Below, piece after piece: positions 55,105 through 63,747 of a stretch of 64,000 nucleotides of DNA (its first letter is position 1; each line of letters opens with the position of its first letter). The notes beneath the pieces are model-generated. The model did no database searches. It saw nothing but the letters and a program-made list of their open reading frames with translations, and had not been told where the DNA came from. Made by a program: the position numbers and the translations under genes. The stretch covers positions 40,100 to 104,099 of the IMG/VR virus record IMGVR_UViG_3300035212_002004. One strand, given 5' to 3'. This DNA comes from a virus.

Positions 55105-55112
55105 ATAAATAT
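55105..55112 (-). promoter_or_regulatory. AATATTTAT-type element before HNH gene
   Basis: Coding-strand ATATTTAT, 16 bases upstream of 55089. Confidence 0.5.
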
Positions 55113-55161
55113 ATGAAAAGTCCAGAGATTAACGGAGGTTTATGAACAAAACATAAAAAAA

Positions 55162-55181
55162 TGCCTAGCTTTCGCTAGACA
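55162..55181 (-). terminator. Terminator of the major capsid gene
   Basis: TGTCTAGCGAAAGCTAGGCA hairpin with TTTTTT on the coding strand; one base differs from 54538-54557 within the stem. Confidence 0.85.
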
Positions 55182-55208
55182 TCTTTTAAAAATATTCTAA
55201 GATATTGA

Positions 55209-56858
55209 CTAAACTACGTTCAAGTCAGCAACTAATACTTTTCCGTAAAATTCCGGACGTACCATTTTCTTAGCGTAACGAGTCATAATACCTTTTCTTG
55301 GAGTGAAAGTATTTGGATCGTAAACTAATGGAGTCATGATTAATGGAACGTATGGAGCATAAACTGCACCTGATTCAAGGAATTGGTTACCTCTGAAACC
55401 CATCAAGATAGTGTTCTCTGTCATATATGGATTTTTGTAAACTTTATATCTAGAGTTTAATTGACCAATTTTCTGAACACCAAATGCGTAAGTCATTTTA
55501 GCTGAATCACCATCTGTATCAGCAGCAAATCCAGGAATAGATTCCAAGATAGTAGCTACAGCTGGAGAGATAACAATGAAGTTAGCACCACCTCTTAAAG
55601 TTCTTTGGTGGATGATGTTAGAGATTTTTTGCAATTTAATTCCAAGAGTTTGGAACCAAGACATTTGAGTGTAATATACACCAGCGGTGTTAGAAGAAAC
55701 AACGTTGTTTGTAATAGAGTTACCTACTTTAGCAGACCATACTTCAACTTGGTTAGTTGGAACATTTTGGATCAACATATCTAAGATTTCAAGATCAATC
55801 TCTAATGAGATATATTCTGATAAAATAGAAGTTAATTCAGCTTCAGCGTCAAGTGAATGGAATGCATTAAGATCTTGAGAAAATTCTGGAGTCCATTGTG
55901 CTTTCAATTTTCTTGTTTTAGCAACAATAGCTTCTGATCTCATTTGAACATTAATTTCTGGGATAGAAATTGCAGTTTGAGATTGTGCGTTAGGGAAACC
56001 TGCTCCTGAAGCATCTTCAAAATCACCTCTTGAATTATCTTTAGGTCCTTTACTGTAAAAAGTAATGAATGTACTGTTAGATGCTCCAATAGTAGCAGCA
56101 GATGCAGTAAAGAAGAAATCAACATTTGTTCCATTTACTTTTGTAAATGCTGGTAATAAGTTAGCAGCAGTATAAGAAGATCCTGAAGTAGGTACAAATG
56201 ATCTAATAGCATTAACATCAAACCCAGGAAGAGCAGAAGATGTTATAGATACTCTAATAATTTGAGACGCTGCCATAGAAGCTGACAATTCTGCTGTATA
56301 GTTAATATCAGAAAAAGTAGTTGTTGGACCAAAATCATTAGCTGAACCTGAAAGTACAGTAGCATCTGAACCAGTGAACTCATTGATTGAGTAACCGAAT
56401 CTACCTGCACCATATAAACCATCTTTAGCTTCGTTACCAAAGTTAGCAGATTGAGAACCATAAAGGGATGTACCAGAATTAAATGGTTGTTGATTTGTTC
56501 CATATTGGAAATCTAAGAAGAATACTAAACCAGCTGGTAAGCTCATTGGTTGTACACTTACAAATTCTTTAGCAGCGATTTGACCAAATACTTTACGTAC
56601 TAATGGTAATGCTACAGCAGCATACTGCTCACCTGTACCTGCAGTAAAAGTACCACCAGTTCCAGTTTGAGAAGATTCTACTACTAATTGTTTTGCTTGG
56701 TTTTCTAAGATAATAGCCATGTTAGACTTATCTGTTTCATTAGAAATACCTTCTAATAGACCTGACTTACCCCATTTAGATGCTAATCTGTTAGCGTCTT
56801 TTTGTACCGATTGGTAAGGGTTAGCTGTCTCTAATAATGAATTAATCATGTTTGACAT
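55209..56858 (-). CDS. 23: Major capsid protein gp23
   Basis: 549 residues, HK97 fold of the T4 type. The N-terminal scaffold-like leader holds several L/I-x-E prohead-protease sites (LLE at 34-36, ILE at 50-52), typical of gp23, which is trimmed after assembly. Then LPLVRKVFGQIAAKEFVSVQPMSLPAGLVFFLDF, the gp23 core block. C-terminal YAFGVQKIGQLNSRYKVYKNPY and VPLIMTPLVYDPNTFTPRKGIMTRYAKKMVRPEFYG match the gp23 end. It forms the head shell. Confidence 0.95.
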   Translation of the reverse strand: MSNMINSLLETANPYQSVQKDANRLASKWGKSGLLEGISNETDKSNMAIILENQAKQLVVESSQTGTGGTFTAGTGEQYAAVALPLVRKVFGQIAAKEFVSVQPMSLPAGLVFFLDFQYGTNQQPFNSGTSLYGSQSANFGNEAKDGLYGAGRFGYSINEFTGSDATVLSGSANDFGPTTTFSDINYTAELSASMAASQIIRVSITSSALPGFDVNAIRSFVPTSGSSYTAANLLPAFTKVNGTNVDFFFTASAATIGASNSTFITFYSKGPKDNSRGDFEDASGAGFPNAQSQTAISIPEINVQMRSEAIVAKTRKLKAQWTPEFSQDLNAFHSLDAEAELTSILSEYISLEIDLEILDMLIQNVPTNQVEVWSAKVGNSITNNVVSSNTAGVYYTQMSWFQTLGIKLQKISNIIHQRTLRGGANFIVISPAVATILESIPGFAADTDGDSAKMTYAFGVQKIGQLNSRYKVYKNPYMTENTILMGFRGNQFLESGAVYAPYVPLIMTPLVYDPNTFTPRKGIMTRYAKKMVRPEFYGKVLVADLNVV

Positions 56859-56887
56859 AATAATGTGTTTTTTTTGTTTTTAATTTT

Positions 56888-57988
56888 TTAAATAATTCCT
56901 GCAAGTTTTTGCATTCTTGCTACAAAATCGTTATTTTCAACGATTGGTTGTCTGTTTGGAGCAACACCAGCTGCTTTAGAAGCGTATGAAAGAGATTCTT
57001 TTATAGAGTTCTTAGCTGGGGTTACATTTAGAGATTCTTGTAATGTTTCAAAAATGTTCTTAGTTTCTTTAACTGTTTCAGCTCTATCGAAAGCGTTGAT
57101 AACTTTTACTTTTTGAGCTTCTGTTAAATTTTTAGATTTAAATAACTTGTTAACGTAAAGTAATTTAGCGTTTAGAAGATTAACTTCGTTTAATTCAGAA
57201 CGTAAAGTAGAAATAGTAGACATTGCTTCTTCTAATTCTTCATTTTCTTGAGCGACTTCACGAACTCCTAAACTTTTTCCTCCATGAATGATGTTTCCGA
57301 TTTTATCATAAGCAGCATCAAAAGATGTTCCCATTTTAGCAGCTAATGCTTTTATCATTCTTTCTAATTCTGCAGCGCCAGCAGCGGCTGAGTCAGATGG
57401 TTCTTGCATTGCTTCTTCAACTTCTTCATTTTCATTTAATGAATCTAATTCAGCTAAGATTTCTTCAAGGTTAAATTCATCTTCACCTGCTTCTTCTTCA
57501 CCAGTCATTTCTTCTTCTTCACCTGCTTCTTCTTCTTCAGATTCTCCACCCATTAGATCTGCGACTACATCTCTGATGATATCTTTAAGATCATCAACTG
57601 TAATTTCTCCTACTGTGTCATCGTCTTCAGCTTCTTCATTAATAGTTAATTCAGATGCAGGGTTAGGTAATTGATTTTCATCGTCACTACCCATTGTGTA
57701 GTCTACATTGTCGTCTTCTTCAAGAGCTTCAAGTTCAGCTAAAAGTTCTTCTAATGAAATTTCTTCCATTGATTCATCTCCAGGCATTTCACCGTTTGAT
57801 TTCTTAAAAGCTTCTTCTACTTCTTCGTTTTCTTCAGATAATGCTTCTAATCTAGAAGACATCATTTCTTGCATACGAGGAGCGAAAGCTTCTTCAAGTG
57901 CTAGTTTAGCGTTTACCATAGCGGTCTCTCTAATAGACTTAGCCTCAGCGATTGCTTCACTAAAAATTTTAGTGTTTGTGTTTGACAT
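56888..57988 (-). CDS. 22: gp22-like prohead core scaffold protein
   Basis: 366 residues, very acidic and coiled-coil rich. N-terminal AIAEAKSIRETAMVNAKLALEEAFAPRMQEMMSSRLE, then acid runs (about 80-200), a helical domain, and a C-terminal stretch (ELEEAMSTISTLRSELNEVNLLNAKLLYVNKLF) ending NNDFVARMQKLAGII. In T4 gp22 is the main head-assembly core and is digested by gp21. Position between gp21 and gp23 matches T4. The last residues MQKLAGI recur at the N-terminus of 33514-33738. Confidence 0.82.
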   Translation of the reverse strand: MSNTNTKIFSEAIAEAKSIRETAMVNAKLALEEAFAPRMQEMMSSRLEALSEENEEVEEAFKKSNGEMPGDESMEEISLEELLAELEALEEDDNVDYTMGSDDENQLPNPASELTINEEAEDDDTVGEITVDDLKDIIRDVVADLMGGESEEEEAGEEEEMTGEEEAGEDEFNLEEILAELDSLNENEEVEEAMQEPSDSAAAGAAELERMIKALAAKMGTSFDAAYDKIGNIIHGGKSLGVREVAQENEELEEAMSTISTLRSELNEVNLLNAKLLYVNKLFKSKNLTEAQKVKVINAFDRAETVKETKNIFETLQESLNVTPAKNSIKESLSYASKAAGVAPNRQPIVENNDFVARMQKLAGII

Positions 57989-58085
57989 AAAATTGTTTTT
58001 TTGATTGTGATTACTTATTGGGAAGTAATATAGAATTTTTTATTCGAGGGAGATTATATTGGGATAATCTATCTTTAAGATACCC

Positions 58086-58093
58086 ATAAATAT
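58086..58093 (-). promoter_or_regulatory. AATATTTAT-type element before the capsid operon
   Basis: Coding-strand ATATATTTAT, about 98 bases upstream of gp22, directly below a terminator. The leader 57989-58085 holds no gene. Confidence 0.5.
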
Positions 58094-58109
58094 ATAAAAA
58101 AGGACAAAA

Positions 58110-58135
58110 AATGCACTCTTCTTAGGGAGTGCATT
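58110..58135 (-). terminator. Terminator below the prohead protease gene
   Basis: AATGCACTC/GAGTGCATT hairpin with TTTTTT on the coding strand. It separates gp21 from gp22. Confidence 0.85.
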
Positions 58136-58166
58136 ACTCTACATAAATGTAGAAGGAGGTGGTTAT

Positions 58167-58781
58167 TTATCTTATACAACAGATACCAGCTTGTGAGCAA
58201 ATAATATCTGATATTAGTGTATTTATTTTTGAGTATTTGTTATCGTATTGAGGTTTGTATCCTTCACTTAATCCTGTTGGTGTCATAAAAGCACCTTGAG
58301 TTGATGGAGTTGAAACAAAATCCCAACAAAGTAATTCAAAATCGTCTTGTACTTCTACTGTACCTTCTCCTAATGATTGAACAGAGCCCATACCACGAGA
58401 TGAAATACCTACAGTAATTTTATTTATAAATAATTCTTTTAATATGTTACCACTTGGAGTAGGTAATACTTCTATTTTACCCATTAAATCATCTCCATTC
58501 CACCATAATTTTTTGATATTATGAGATACATTTTTTAGGTTAATTACCATTGATTCAGGGTGATCTAATTCACCTAATGCTCTATTTTCAGAAATAGGCC
58601 CTTGAACATATTTTTCAACTTCTCTTTCAAGAATATCTTTGGGGTAAACTCTACCATTTTGGTTTTTAGAGTCAGCTCTTTGAATAACACCTTCAACCAT
58701 TAAGTTTCTATCACCTCTTCCTTCAGATAATACTGATTTAGGAGTGAATAAAGCATATTCTATTAGTAGTGACTTACTCAT
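58167..58781 (-). CDS. 21: Prohead protease gp21
   Basis: 204 residues. Serine protease with the herpes-assemblin/HK97-type fold: catalytic His in GELDHPESM (H74) and Ser in KITVGISSRGMG (S127 or S128). NGRVYPKDIL is the conserved entry block. It cleaves scaffold and capsid leaders after L/I-x-E. Its ATG overlaps the stop of 58781-60034 by one base. Confidence 0.93.
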   Translation of the reverse strand: MSKSLLIEYALFTPKSVLSEGRGDRNLMVEGVIQRADSKNQNGRVYPKDILEREVEKYVQGPISENRALGELDHPESMVINLKNVSHNIKKLWWNGDDLMGKIEVLPTPSGNILKELFINKITVGISSRGMGSVQSLGEGTVEVQDDFELLCWDFVSTPSTQGAFMTPTGLSEGYKPQYDNKYSKINTLISDIICSQAGICCIR

Positions 58782-60034
58782 TATAGGTCTACAGTTTTAC
58801 CAGCATTAAAAGCTTTAGTTAATTCAGCTTTAGCAGTAGGATTAGGTATTTTATTTATTTGTTTAAGAGCATCAGCATTATGAATTGGATCTGTAGTTTT
58901 AGCAGTTATAGCTTCTTCCATTTCTCCTTCTTCATTACCTACTGCTAAAGCACTATCTAAGTAATCTTTAGCTCCAGTTAAATAATTTTTGGCTAGAACA
59001 ATTTTTGCTTGCCACCAGTGTGGAAAATCAATTTCTCCCATATTATCTACAGAATCCATTATTTTATATAATTCAGTGGCTTGTTTAGCTATTTGATATA
59101 ATTCACCTTTAATCATACGAGGTTCATTATCTTGATGACCTAAATCTATATCTTCACTTATAGGAGTAGAATCAGCATTAACATCAGCTACTCTATCAGC
59201 ATATTGCCCATGCTCTTCTATTTGTTTTTCCTTAGCATCTCTAACCATTGATTTTAAATTCTCAATTGGGATACCTGTAGCTTGGGCATATTTTTCAAAG
59301 ATAGCGTTTTGTTGATCTTCTTTCACTAGACCATCATTTTCATATCCTTCTTTTTGTAATCCACCTTGTGATTTAATATGATTTATCATATCAGTAACAC
59401 CTCCTATTTTAGATAATTGTGTTGAATCGTGAGATCCTAGTGTTTGTAGTGCACTTCCTACTCTATAATCTCTACCATTAGGTAAAAATTTAACATTTCT
59501 AGCAATAATTTTTCCTCCTCTTAACACATCAAATTCACTTTCAGTATCTACTCCTTCTCTCATTAAACCTTTAGCATCTTTTCCTTTACCAATAGCATCG
59601 ATATTTTTCTTAGTAGTTTCAATCCATTTATCACTTACTTCACCTTTACCATTAAGTTTTTCAAAGTAATATTGAGGATTTTTAGTTAAGTTAGTTAATA
59701 CTTTTTTCTGCGCTTTAAGTACTTCATCTTCAGTTAAATCAGTTTTAGCAGGAATGTCTATCATTTCCAGTTCATATTTCATACCTCTAGAATATTCATA
59801 TGGGTTAACCATATCAATAGTTTTAGCTATAATTTCTATATCTTGTTTTCCAGTTGATTCTTTTGAAGCTTTTTCTGAAATTATGTTCTTATTTTTAAGG
59901 ATTTTGATTGTATCGTCAAAATTGTTATGATGTGAAATCATATCAAGGTTTTGATCTCTACGTACCTCGTAAAGAAATTTAGCTTTGGTAACTTTACCAT
60001 CTAAATATTGAGTATATAAGTTTTGAACTGTCAT
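58781..60034 (-). CDS. Head-associated protein, 417 aa
   Basis: No T4 homologue assigned. Helical and charged. A conserved block is IKGELYQIAKQATELYKIMDSV followed by EIDFPHWWQAKIVLAKNYLTGAKDYLD; I have seen the same block in T4-like phages from marine and freshwater sources. The C-terminal tail is Asn/Ala/Lys-rich. Position between portal and protease, with coupled translation to gp21, suggests a prohead core or internal protein (the gp67/gp68 place in T4). Confidence 0.65.
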   Translation of the reverse strand: MTVQNLYTQYLDGKVTKAKFLYEVRRDQNLDMISHHNNFDDTIKILKNKNIISEKASKESTGKQDIEIIAKTIDMVNPYEYSRGMKYELEMIDIPAKTDLTEDEVLKAQKKVLTNLTKNPQYYFEKLNGKGEVSDKWIETTKKNIDAIGKGKDAKGLMREGVDTESEFDVLRGGKIIARNVKFLPNGRDYRVGSALQTLGSHDSTQLSKIGGVTDMINHIKSQGGLQKEGYENDGLVKEDQQNAIFEKYAQATGIPIENLKSMVRDAKEKQIEEHGQYADRVADVNADSTPISEDIDLGHQDNEPRMIKGELYQIAKQATELYKIMDSVDNMGEIDFPHWWQAKIVLAKNYLTGAKDYLDSALAVGNEEGEMEEAITAKTTDPIHNADALKQINKIPNPTAKAELTKAFNAGKTVDL

Positions 60035-60038
60035 GTGT

Positions 60039-60047
60039 ATAAATATT
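60039..60047 (-). promoter_or_regulatory. AATATTTAT element before 58781-60034
   Basis: Coding-strand AATATTTAT only 5 bases above the ATG at 60034, touching the stop of 60047-60193. Confidence 0.5.
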
Positions 60048-60193
60048 TATTTACCTTGTCCCCTATTTAATTTTTTATAATTTTTAGAACTTTTTAATTT
60101 TGATGTTTTACATTTAGCATGAACACCTGGTCTAGAAATTTTTGGTTTTTCTACTTTTGTTACTGTAGAATTGGATTTTACTTTTGCTGCCAT
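60047..60193 (-). CDS. Small basic head-region protein, 48 aa
   Basis: Sequence MAAKVKSNSTVTKVEKPKIS then RPGVHAKCKTSKLKSSKNY and KLNRGQGK. The GVHAK-x-K-T-S-K-x-K-x-SKNY-x-K...GQG pattern is a small conserved protein of T4-like and other large phages, found next to head genes. Start and upstream stop overlap (TAATG). Strongly basic; possible nucleic-acid or capsid-interior role. Confidence 0.78.
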   Translation of the reverse strand: MAAKVKSNSTVTKVEKPKISRPGVHAKCKTSKLKSSKNYKKLNRGQGK

Positions 60194-60897
60194 TACTCAG
60201 TTAAACTTTTTATTTTTTCGTTAATTGACTGTATTTTTTCGTTTATTTTAAATAGTGAATTATGAGTACGTTTTAAAAAATTCATTTCTTCAGCATCACC
60301 TTTTAATTCAGTTTTCATACGGGATGTAAATTCAACTAATTTATTAATTTCGTCTAATTTACGGTATATTTCTTTAACTCCCATATGTAATTGTTCTTGA
60401 GGAGCACGAGTTTTAGATTGTGTTTTAAATTGTGAATAACGAACTTCATTAAGTGGTTCTTCTTTAGGTTCTATTATTTTAAATTTCACTAGTTCAAAGT
60501 GTTTATCGGGGTTAGGTAAATCTTCATGTCCTGATTTAGAGACTTCATGTTGTTTTTTAGTTTTTCTAAAAGCTTTAGGAATAACTACAGCCATAGTTTC
60601 TTCAAGATGACTTCCTTTCCATAAATCTTTAGAATTAATTCTTTCTTCAGGCTTAATAACTTTAAATCCTCCTTTAATATAAACTTTAGCAGAATCCGGC
60701 ATAGATTCAAATCCAGAAGGTGAATTAGTATCTTGTACAGTTTTAGTGCGAGCAGGATTACAATTAAAGACTTTAGTAGTATTTTCTTTTTGAGATTTTT
60801 TAACCATCATTCGGCCTAAAAATCCTCCAGCACCCGCTGTAGCAGACATCTCATCAATACAATTTTTTACTAATTCTCTTAATTTATTTTTTTCCAT
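60193..60897 (-). CDS. Head-associated protein, 234 aa
   Basis: Unknown. N-terminal amphipathic helix KLRELVKNCIDEMSATAGAGG, followed by a Gly-rich segment, resembles capsid-targeting leaders with an I-x-E site. A middle segment (VYIKGGFKVIKPEERINSKDLWKGSHLEETMAVVIPKAF) is beta-rich; the C-terminus is a coiled coil (FTSRMKTELKGDAEEMNFLKRTHNSLFKINEKIQS). Overlaps 60884-61744 by 14 bases. Confidence 0.6.
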   Translation of the reverse strand: MEKNKLRELVKNCIDEMSATAGAGGFLGRMMVKKSQKENTTKVFNCNPARTKTVQDTNSPSGFESMPDSAKVYIKGGFKVIKPEERINSKDLWKGSHLEETMAVVIPKAFRKTKKQHEVSKSGHEDLPNPDKHFELVKFKIIEPKEEPLNEVRYSQFKTQSKTRAPQEQLHMGVKEIYRKLDEINKLVEFTSRMKTELKGDAEEMNFLKRTHNSLFKINEKIQSINEKIKSLTE

Positions 60898-61744
60898 TAT
60901 GAATCTTTTTTAATTCATTATGCAATTCTTGATACTGTAATAAGGCAATAATATTATCATCTTTTACAGTTTTAGATTCTAAAATAGGATTAATAAGATT
61001 TATGGTCTCATTTACTTTAATTTTAATTGTAGTATCTTCTATTTTAGGTAATAATTTTAAAAGAGATTCTTTTAAATATGTAAATTTAGTATCCACATAT
61101 TTTTTAAGATTTGTAGTGTTGGTAATATTATTAATATATTCTTTTAATACATCTTTTTGTTCATTAGATAAAGTTTCAAATCTAGTATTAAATTTTTCTA
61201 ACATTATTTTATAAACTAAAGCACGAGTACCTTTATCTAAAGTTTCAAATTCACTAACAGTAGGTTGTATTTCTTTTATAAGTTGAGATTGAGCTATATG
61301 CTCTAAAATATTCATTTTAGAGGTAATAATAGTATCAATATGATGTGAAGGGAATAAATTAGCTTCTAATAAAGTATATGTTGAAGATAATAATTTATAA
61401 TTATTAATTTTAGCTTTAAAAAAATCATCAATATCAAAATTAGATTTAATTTCTTTAATTAAATTATATTTCTCTTTTGATAATTTAACTTGATTTAAAG
61501 ATTTATTTATCTCTAATATAGTAGAAACAATAGATTCAGCTTTAGCCTCACTAATATTTTGAACTCTTGATATAGACTGATATAATTTATTTTCTTTTGA
61601 TAATTCAGTGTTAACAAAATATTTTTTAATTAAAGATATAGCTTTAGAGTCTTGGTTAGACATTGTATCAGCTGTAATTTTTCTTACAAGAAGTTCAAAT
61701 AATATCCCAGTATTACGATATTTGTTATGCTTAATATTAGCCAT
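60884..61744 (-). CDS. Helical head-region protein, 286 aa
   Basis: Almost entirely alpha-helical. The N-terminus KHNKYRNTGILFELLVRKITADTM is a conserved block in T4-like phages from this environment. No enzymatic motif. It lies between the portal and small head proteins; likely a prohead core or packaging-related protein, but function is unknown. AATATTTAT element 29 bases upstream (61773-61781). Confidence 0.65.
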   Translation of the reverse strand: MANIKHNKYRNTGILFELLVRKITADTMSNQDSKAISLIKKYFVNTELSKENKLYQSISRVQNISEAKAESIVSTILEINKSLNQVKLSKEKYNLIKEIKSNFDIDDFFKAKINNYKLLSSTYTLLEANLFPSHHIDTIITSKMNILEHIAQSQLIKEIQPTVSEFETLDKGTRALVYKIMLEKFNTRFETLSNEQKDVLKEYINNITNTTNLKKYVDTKFTYLKESLLKLLPKIEDTTIKIKVNETINLINPILESKTVKDDNIIALLQYQELHNELKKIHNGKK

Positions 61745-61772
61745 TTATGTTTTATATAGTTAACTACTAATT

Positions 61773-61781
61773 ATAAATATT
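61773..61781 (-). promoter_or_regulatory. AATATTTAT element before 60884-61744
   Basis: Coding-strand AATATTTAT between the portal stop and the next start. Confidence 0.5.
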
Positions 61782-61785
61782 ACCT

Positions 61786-63714
61786 TTATTTATCTTCCTT
61801 TAAAAGGTTATCTTCGTTTAATAAATTACTTTCTTCAAATAATTTAACTTTTTGTTGAGGAAACATATTTTTTAAAGAATTTGACATTTGATGGTAAACA
61901 ACTTGAGTGTTAAGATTTTCAAGTGTTAAAGGAGATCCACCTTTATAAGCGGTTCTGAATCCTTTAGATTCAGAATCATCTTTTTTCATTCCATCTCTAC
62001 CTAATCTATCTTTACCTAACGCACTATCTTGAGTATTATAACTAGATGCTTTTTCTTTAGGTCTACCCAACACTTGATCAGGATAGGTATCACTTTTCTC
62101 ATTATATCCTTTAGGAGTACCTTCAGTACCTGGGTATCGACTTGAACCATAAAGTGATGCTAGTGAATGTGGGGTACCATATGCTTCTCCTGTTTTATAT
62201 GGATCATTACCTTCAGTTTCTATTTGATCAATTCTGAATTTACGTTTAGCGTCTTCAATTATTAAATCTCTATATTCATCATATTGGTCCTCACTAAAAT
62301 GGAAAATATTATCATAAACCCAATCAGTTGGGACAATTTTATTTGTAATCAATTCCATAGCTAATGCTGATTTTTCTTTCAATAATGCTACTTTTTCTTG
62401 TTCATATATAATTGAAGGAACAGTTAATGATAAATCAAAATTAGTTAATGATTCTCCATCATATCCTTGTGCATATAAGTGTACTAAAGCAATTTTTGTT
62501 AATTCTGATATTATAATACGTTGAAGTCTTTCTACAGTACGAGCAAATCTAATATCTTCTGCTGCTAATGTAGCCTTACCTGTTAAATCTTTTTCATATC
62601 CAAAATAAGCTTTAGGTACTTTAAGTGCTGCGAATAATTTATCTTTTAGGTAATTAACATCTTCAATAGCAGTATAATCTAACCCCTTTGTAGTTTCAAT
62701 TCTAGTTGTTGCATCACCACCTCTTACCGGAATATAAAAATCCTCAAGAATATTTTGCATGTTATATTTTAAGTTGTACTCACCAGTATTTGGATCAACA
62801 TAAGGTGTTTTTTTCATCTTATTAATAGTACGTTGCATAAAATTTTCTACCTCATTAGGTGGAATATTACCAACATTAATAAAGAATGTACGCTTTTCAG
62901 GTGCTCTAACAATACGATGTATTAACATCGCATCTTCCATTAAAGTTAATTGTTTAAAGATTTTACGAGCAGGTTCAATAAAACTTCTACCATAAGGTAG
63001 ATAATTAAAATCAGATAATAATCTAAAGTGAGCCATTTCAAAATTATCAAATTGAATGTCACTATCATTGTTACGACTATATTGAGAAATATTTTGAGGC
63101 CCCATTGGAGACTGTTGAGATGAGAAAGTAGGATCATATTTGAATTTTACTTCTTGTGGACGTTCTGGATTTCTACCCTCTAATCTAATAATAGAATAAG
63201 ATGAAAATGGTATCACACCATATACTCCAAATTTTTCTGATATTTCTAGTTTAAGATAAAAATCACCATATTTACACATATTACGAGTCCAAGACCAAAG
63301 ATTAAATTCAATATTTAATACATCGTAAAATAAGTTATAAAGTATTTTTTGTATAGTTTCATCAGAAGAACGTATTTGTAATACCTCTCCCATATCATTT
63401 CTTAAACAAGTCTCATCAGCTAAAATATCTAATGTAGAAGCAATAATGGAATCACTATCCATTAACTCATAATCAGTATAAAGTTGGATACGAGTAGTTG
63501 GGTATGAAGTATCATTATTAAAGTTGAAATTTAATCCTCCTGTAGTAGTATATACTTTATTATATCTGTCAAATAAAGAATTTGTTTGGATAGTACCAAG
63601 CTGTTGAATACGATCTGTATCCATTACTTTTAATTGATTACCCCCGACATTTCTTATTATAACATCGGTTGAAAATAATCGTTGTAATCTACCAAAAAAT
63701 GATGTATCTACCAT
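61786..63714 (-). CDS. 20: Portal protein gp20
   Basis: 642 residues (T4 gp20 524; the extra length is mostly the C-terminal Gly/Ser/Lys tail from about 510). Hallmarks: YELMDSDSIIASTLDILADETCLRNDMGEVL, MAHFRLLSDFNYLPYGRSFIEPARKIFKQL, LMEDAMLIHRIVRAPEKRTFFINVGNIPPNEVENFMQR, EDFYIPVRGGDATTRIETTKG. Forms the dodecameric DNA entry vertex. Its tail ends FEESNLLNEDNLLKEDK. AATATTTAT element 19 bases upstream. Confidence 0.96.
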   Translation of the reverse strand: MVDTSFFGRLQRLFSTDVIIRNVGGNQLKVMDTDRIQQLGTIQTNSLFDRYNKVYTTTGGLNFNFNNDTSYPTTRIQLYTDYELMDSDSIIASTLDILADETCLRNDMGEVLQIRSSDETIQKILYNLFYDVLNIEFNLWSWTRNMCKYGDFYLKLEISEKFGVYGVIPFSSYSIIRLEGRNPERPQEVKFKYDPTFSSQQSPMGPQNISQYSRNNDSDIQFDNFEMAHFRLLSDFNYLPYGRSFIEPARKIFKQLTLMEDAMLIHRIVRAPEKRTFFINVGNIPPNEVENFMQRTINKMKKTPYVDPNTGEYNLKYNMQNILEDFYIPVRGGDATTRIETTKGLDYTAIEDVNYLKDKLFAALKVPKAYFGYEKDLTGKATLAAEDIRFARTVERLQRIIISELTKIALVHLYAQGYDGESLTNFDLSLTVPSIIYEQEKVALLKEKSALAMELITNKIVPTDWVYDNIFHFSEDQYDEYRDLIIEDAKRKFRIDQIETEGNDPYKTGEAYGTPHSLASLYGSSRYPGTEGTPKGYNEKSDTYPDQVLGRPKEKASSYNTQDSALGKDRLGRDGMKKDDSESKGFRTAYKGGSPLTLENLNTQVVYHQMSNSLKNMFPQQKVKLFEESNLLNEDNLLKEDK

Positions 63715-63732
63715 AAATCTAATTATATATTA

Positions 63733-63741
63733 ATAAATATT
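63733..63741 (-). promoter_or_regulatory. AATATTTAT element before gp20
   Basis: Coding-strand AATATTTATTAATATA, 19 bases upstream of gp20, right after the gp17 stop. Confidence 0.55.
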
Positions 63742-63747
63742 GAAATT

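Noticed and set aside
55940-56503. Alternative minus-strand frames inside gp23 (55940-56134, 56243-56503)
   Set aside because: Low-complexity Leu/Met-rich shadows overlapping a clear major capsid gene.
588-63741. T4-type late promoters (TATAAATA) on the plus strand
   Set aside because: Some copies of the element read TATAAATA on the plus strand, but that orientation would transcribe antisense to every gene; the coding-strand reading is more sensible.
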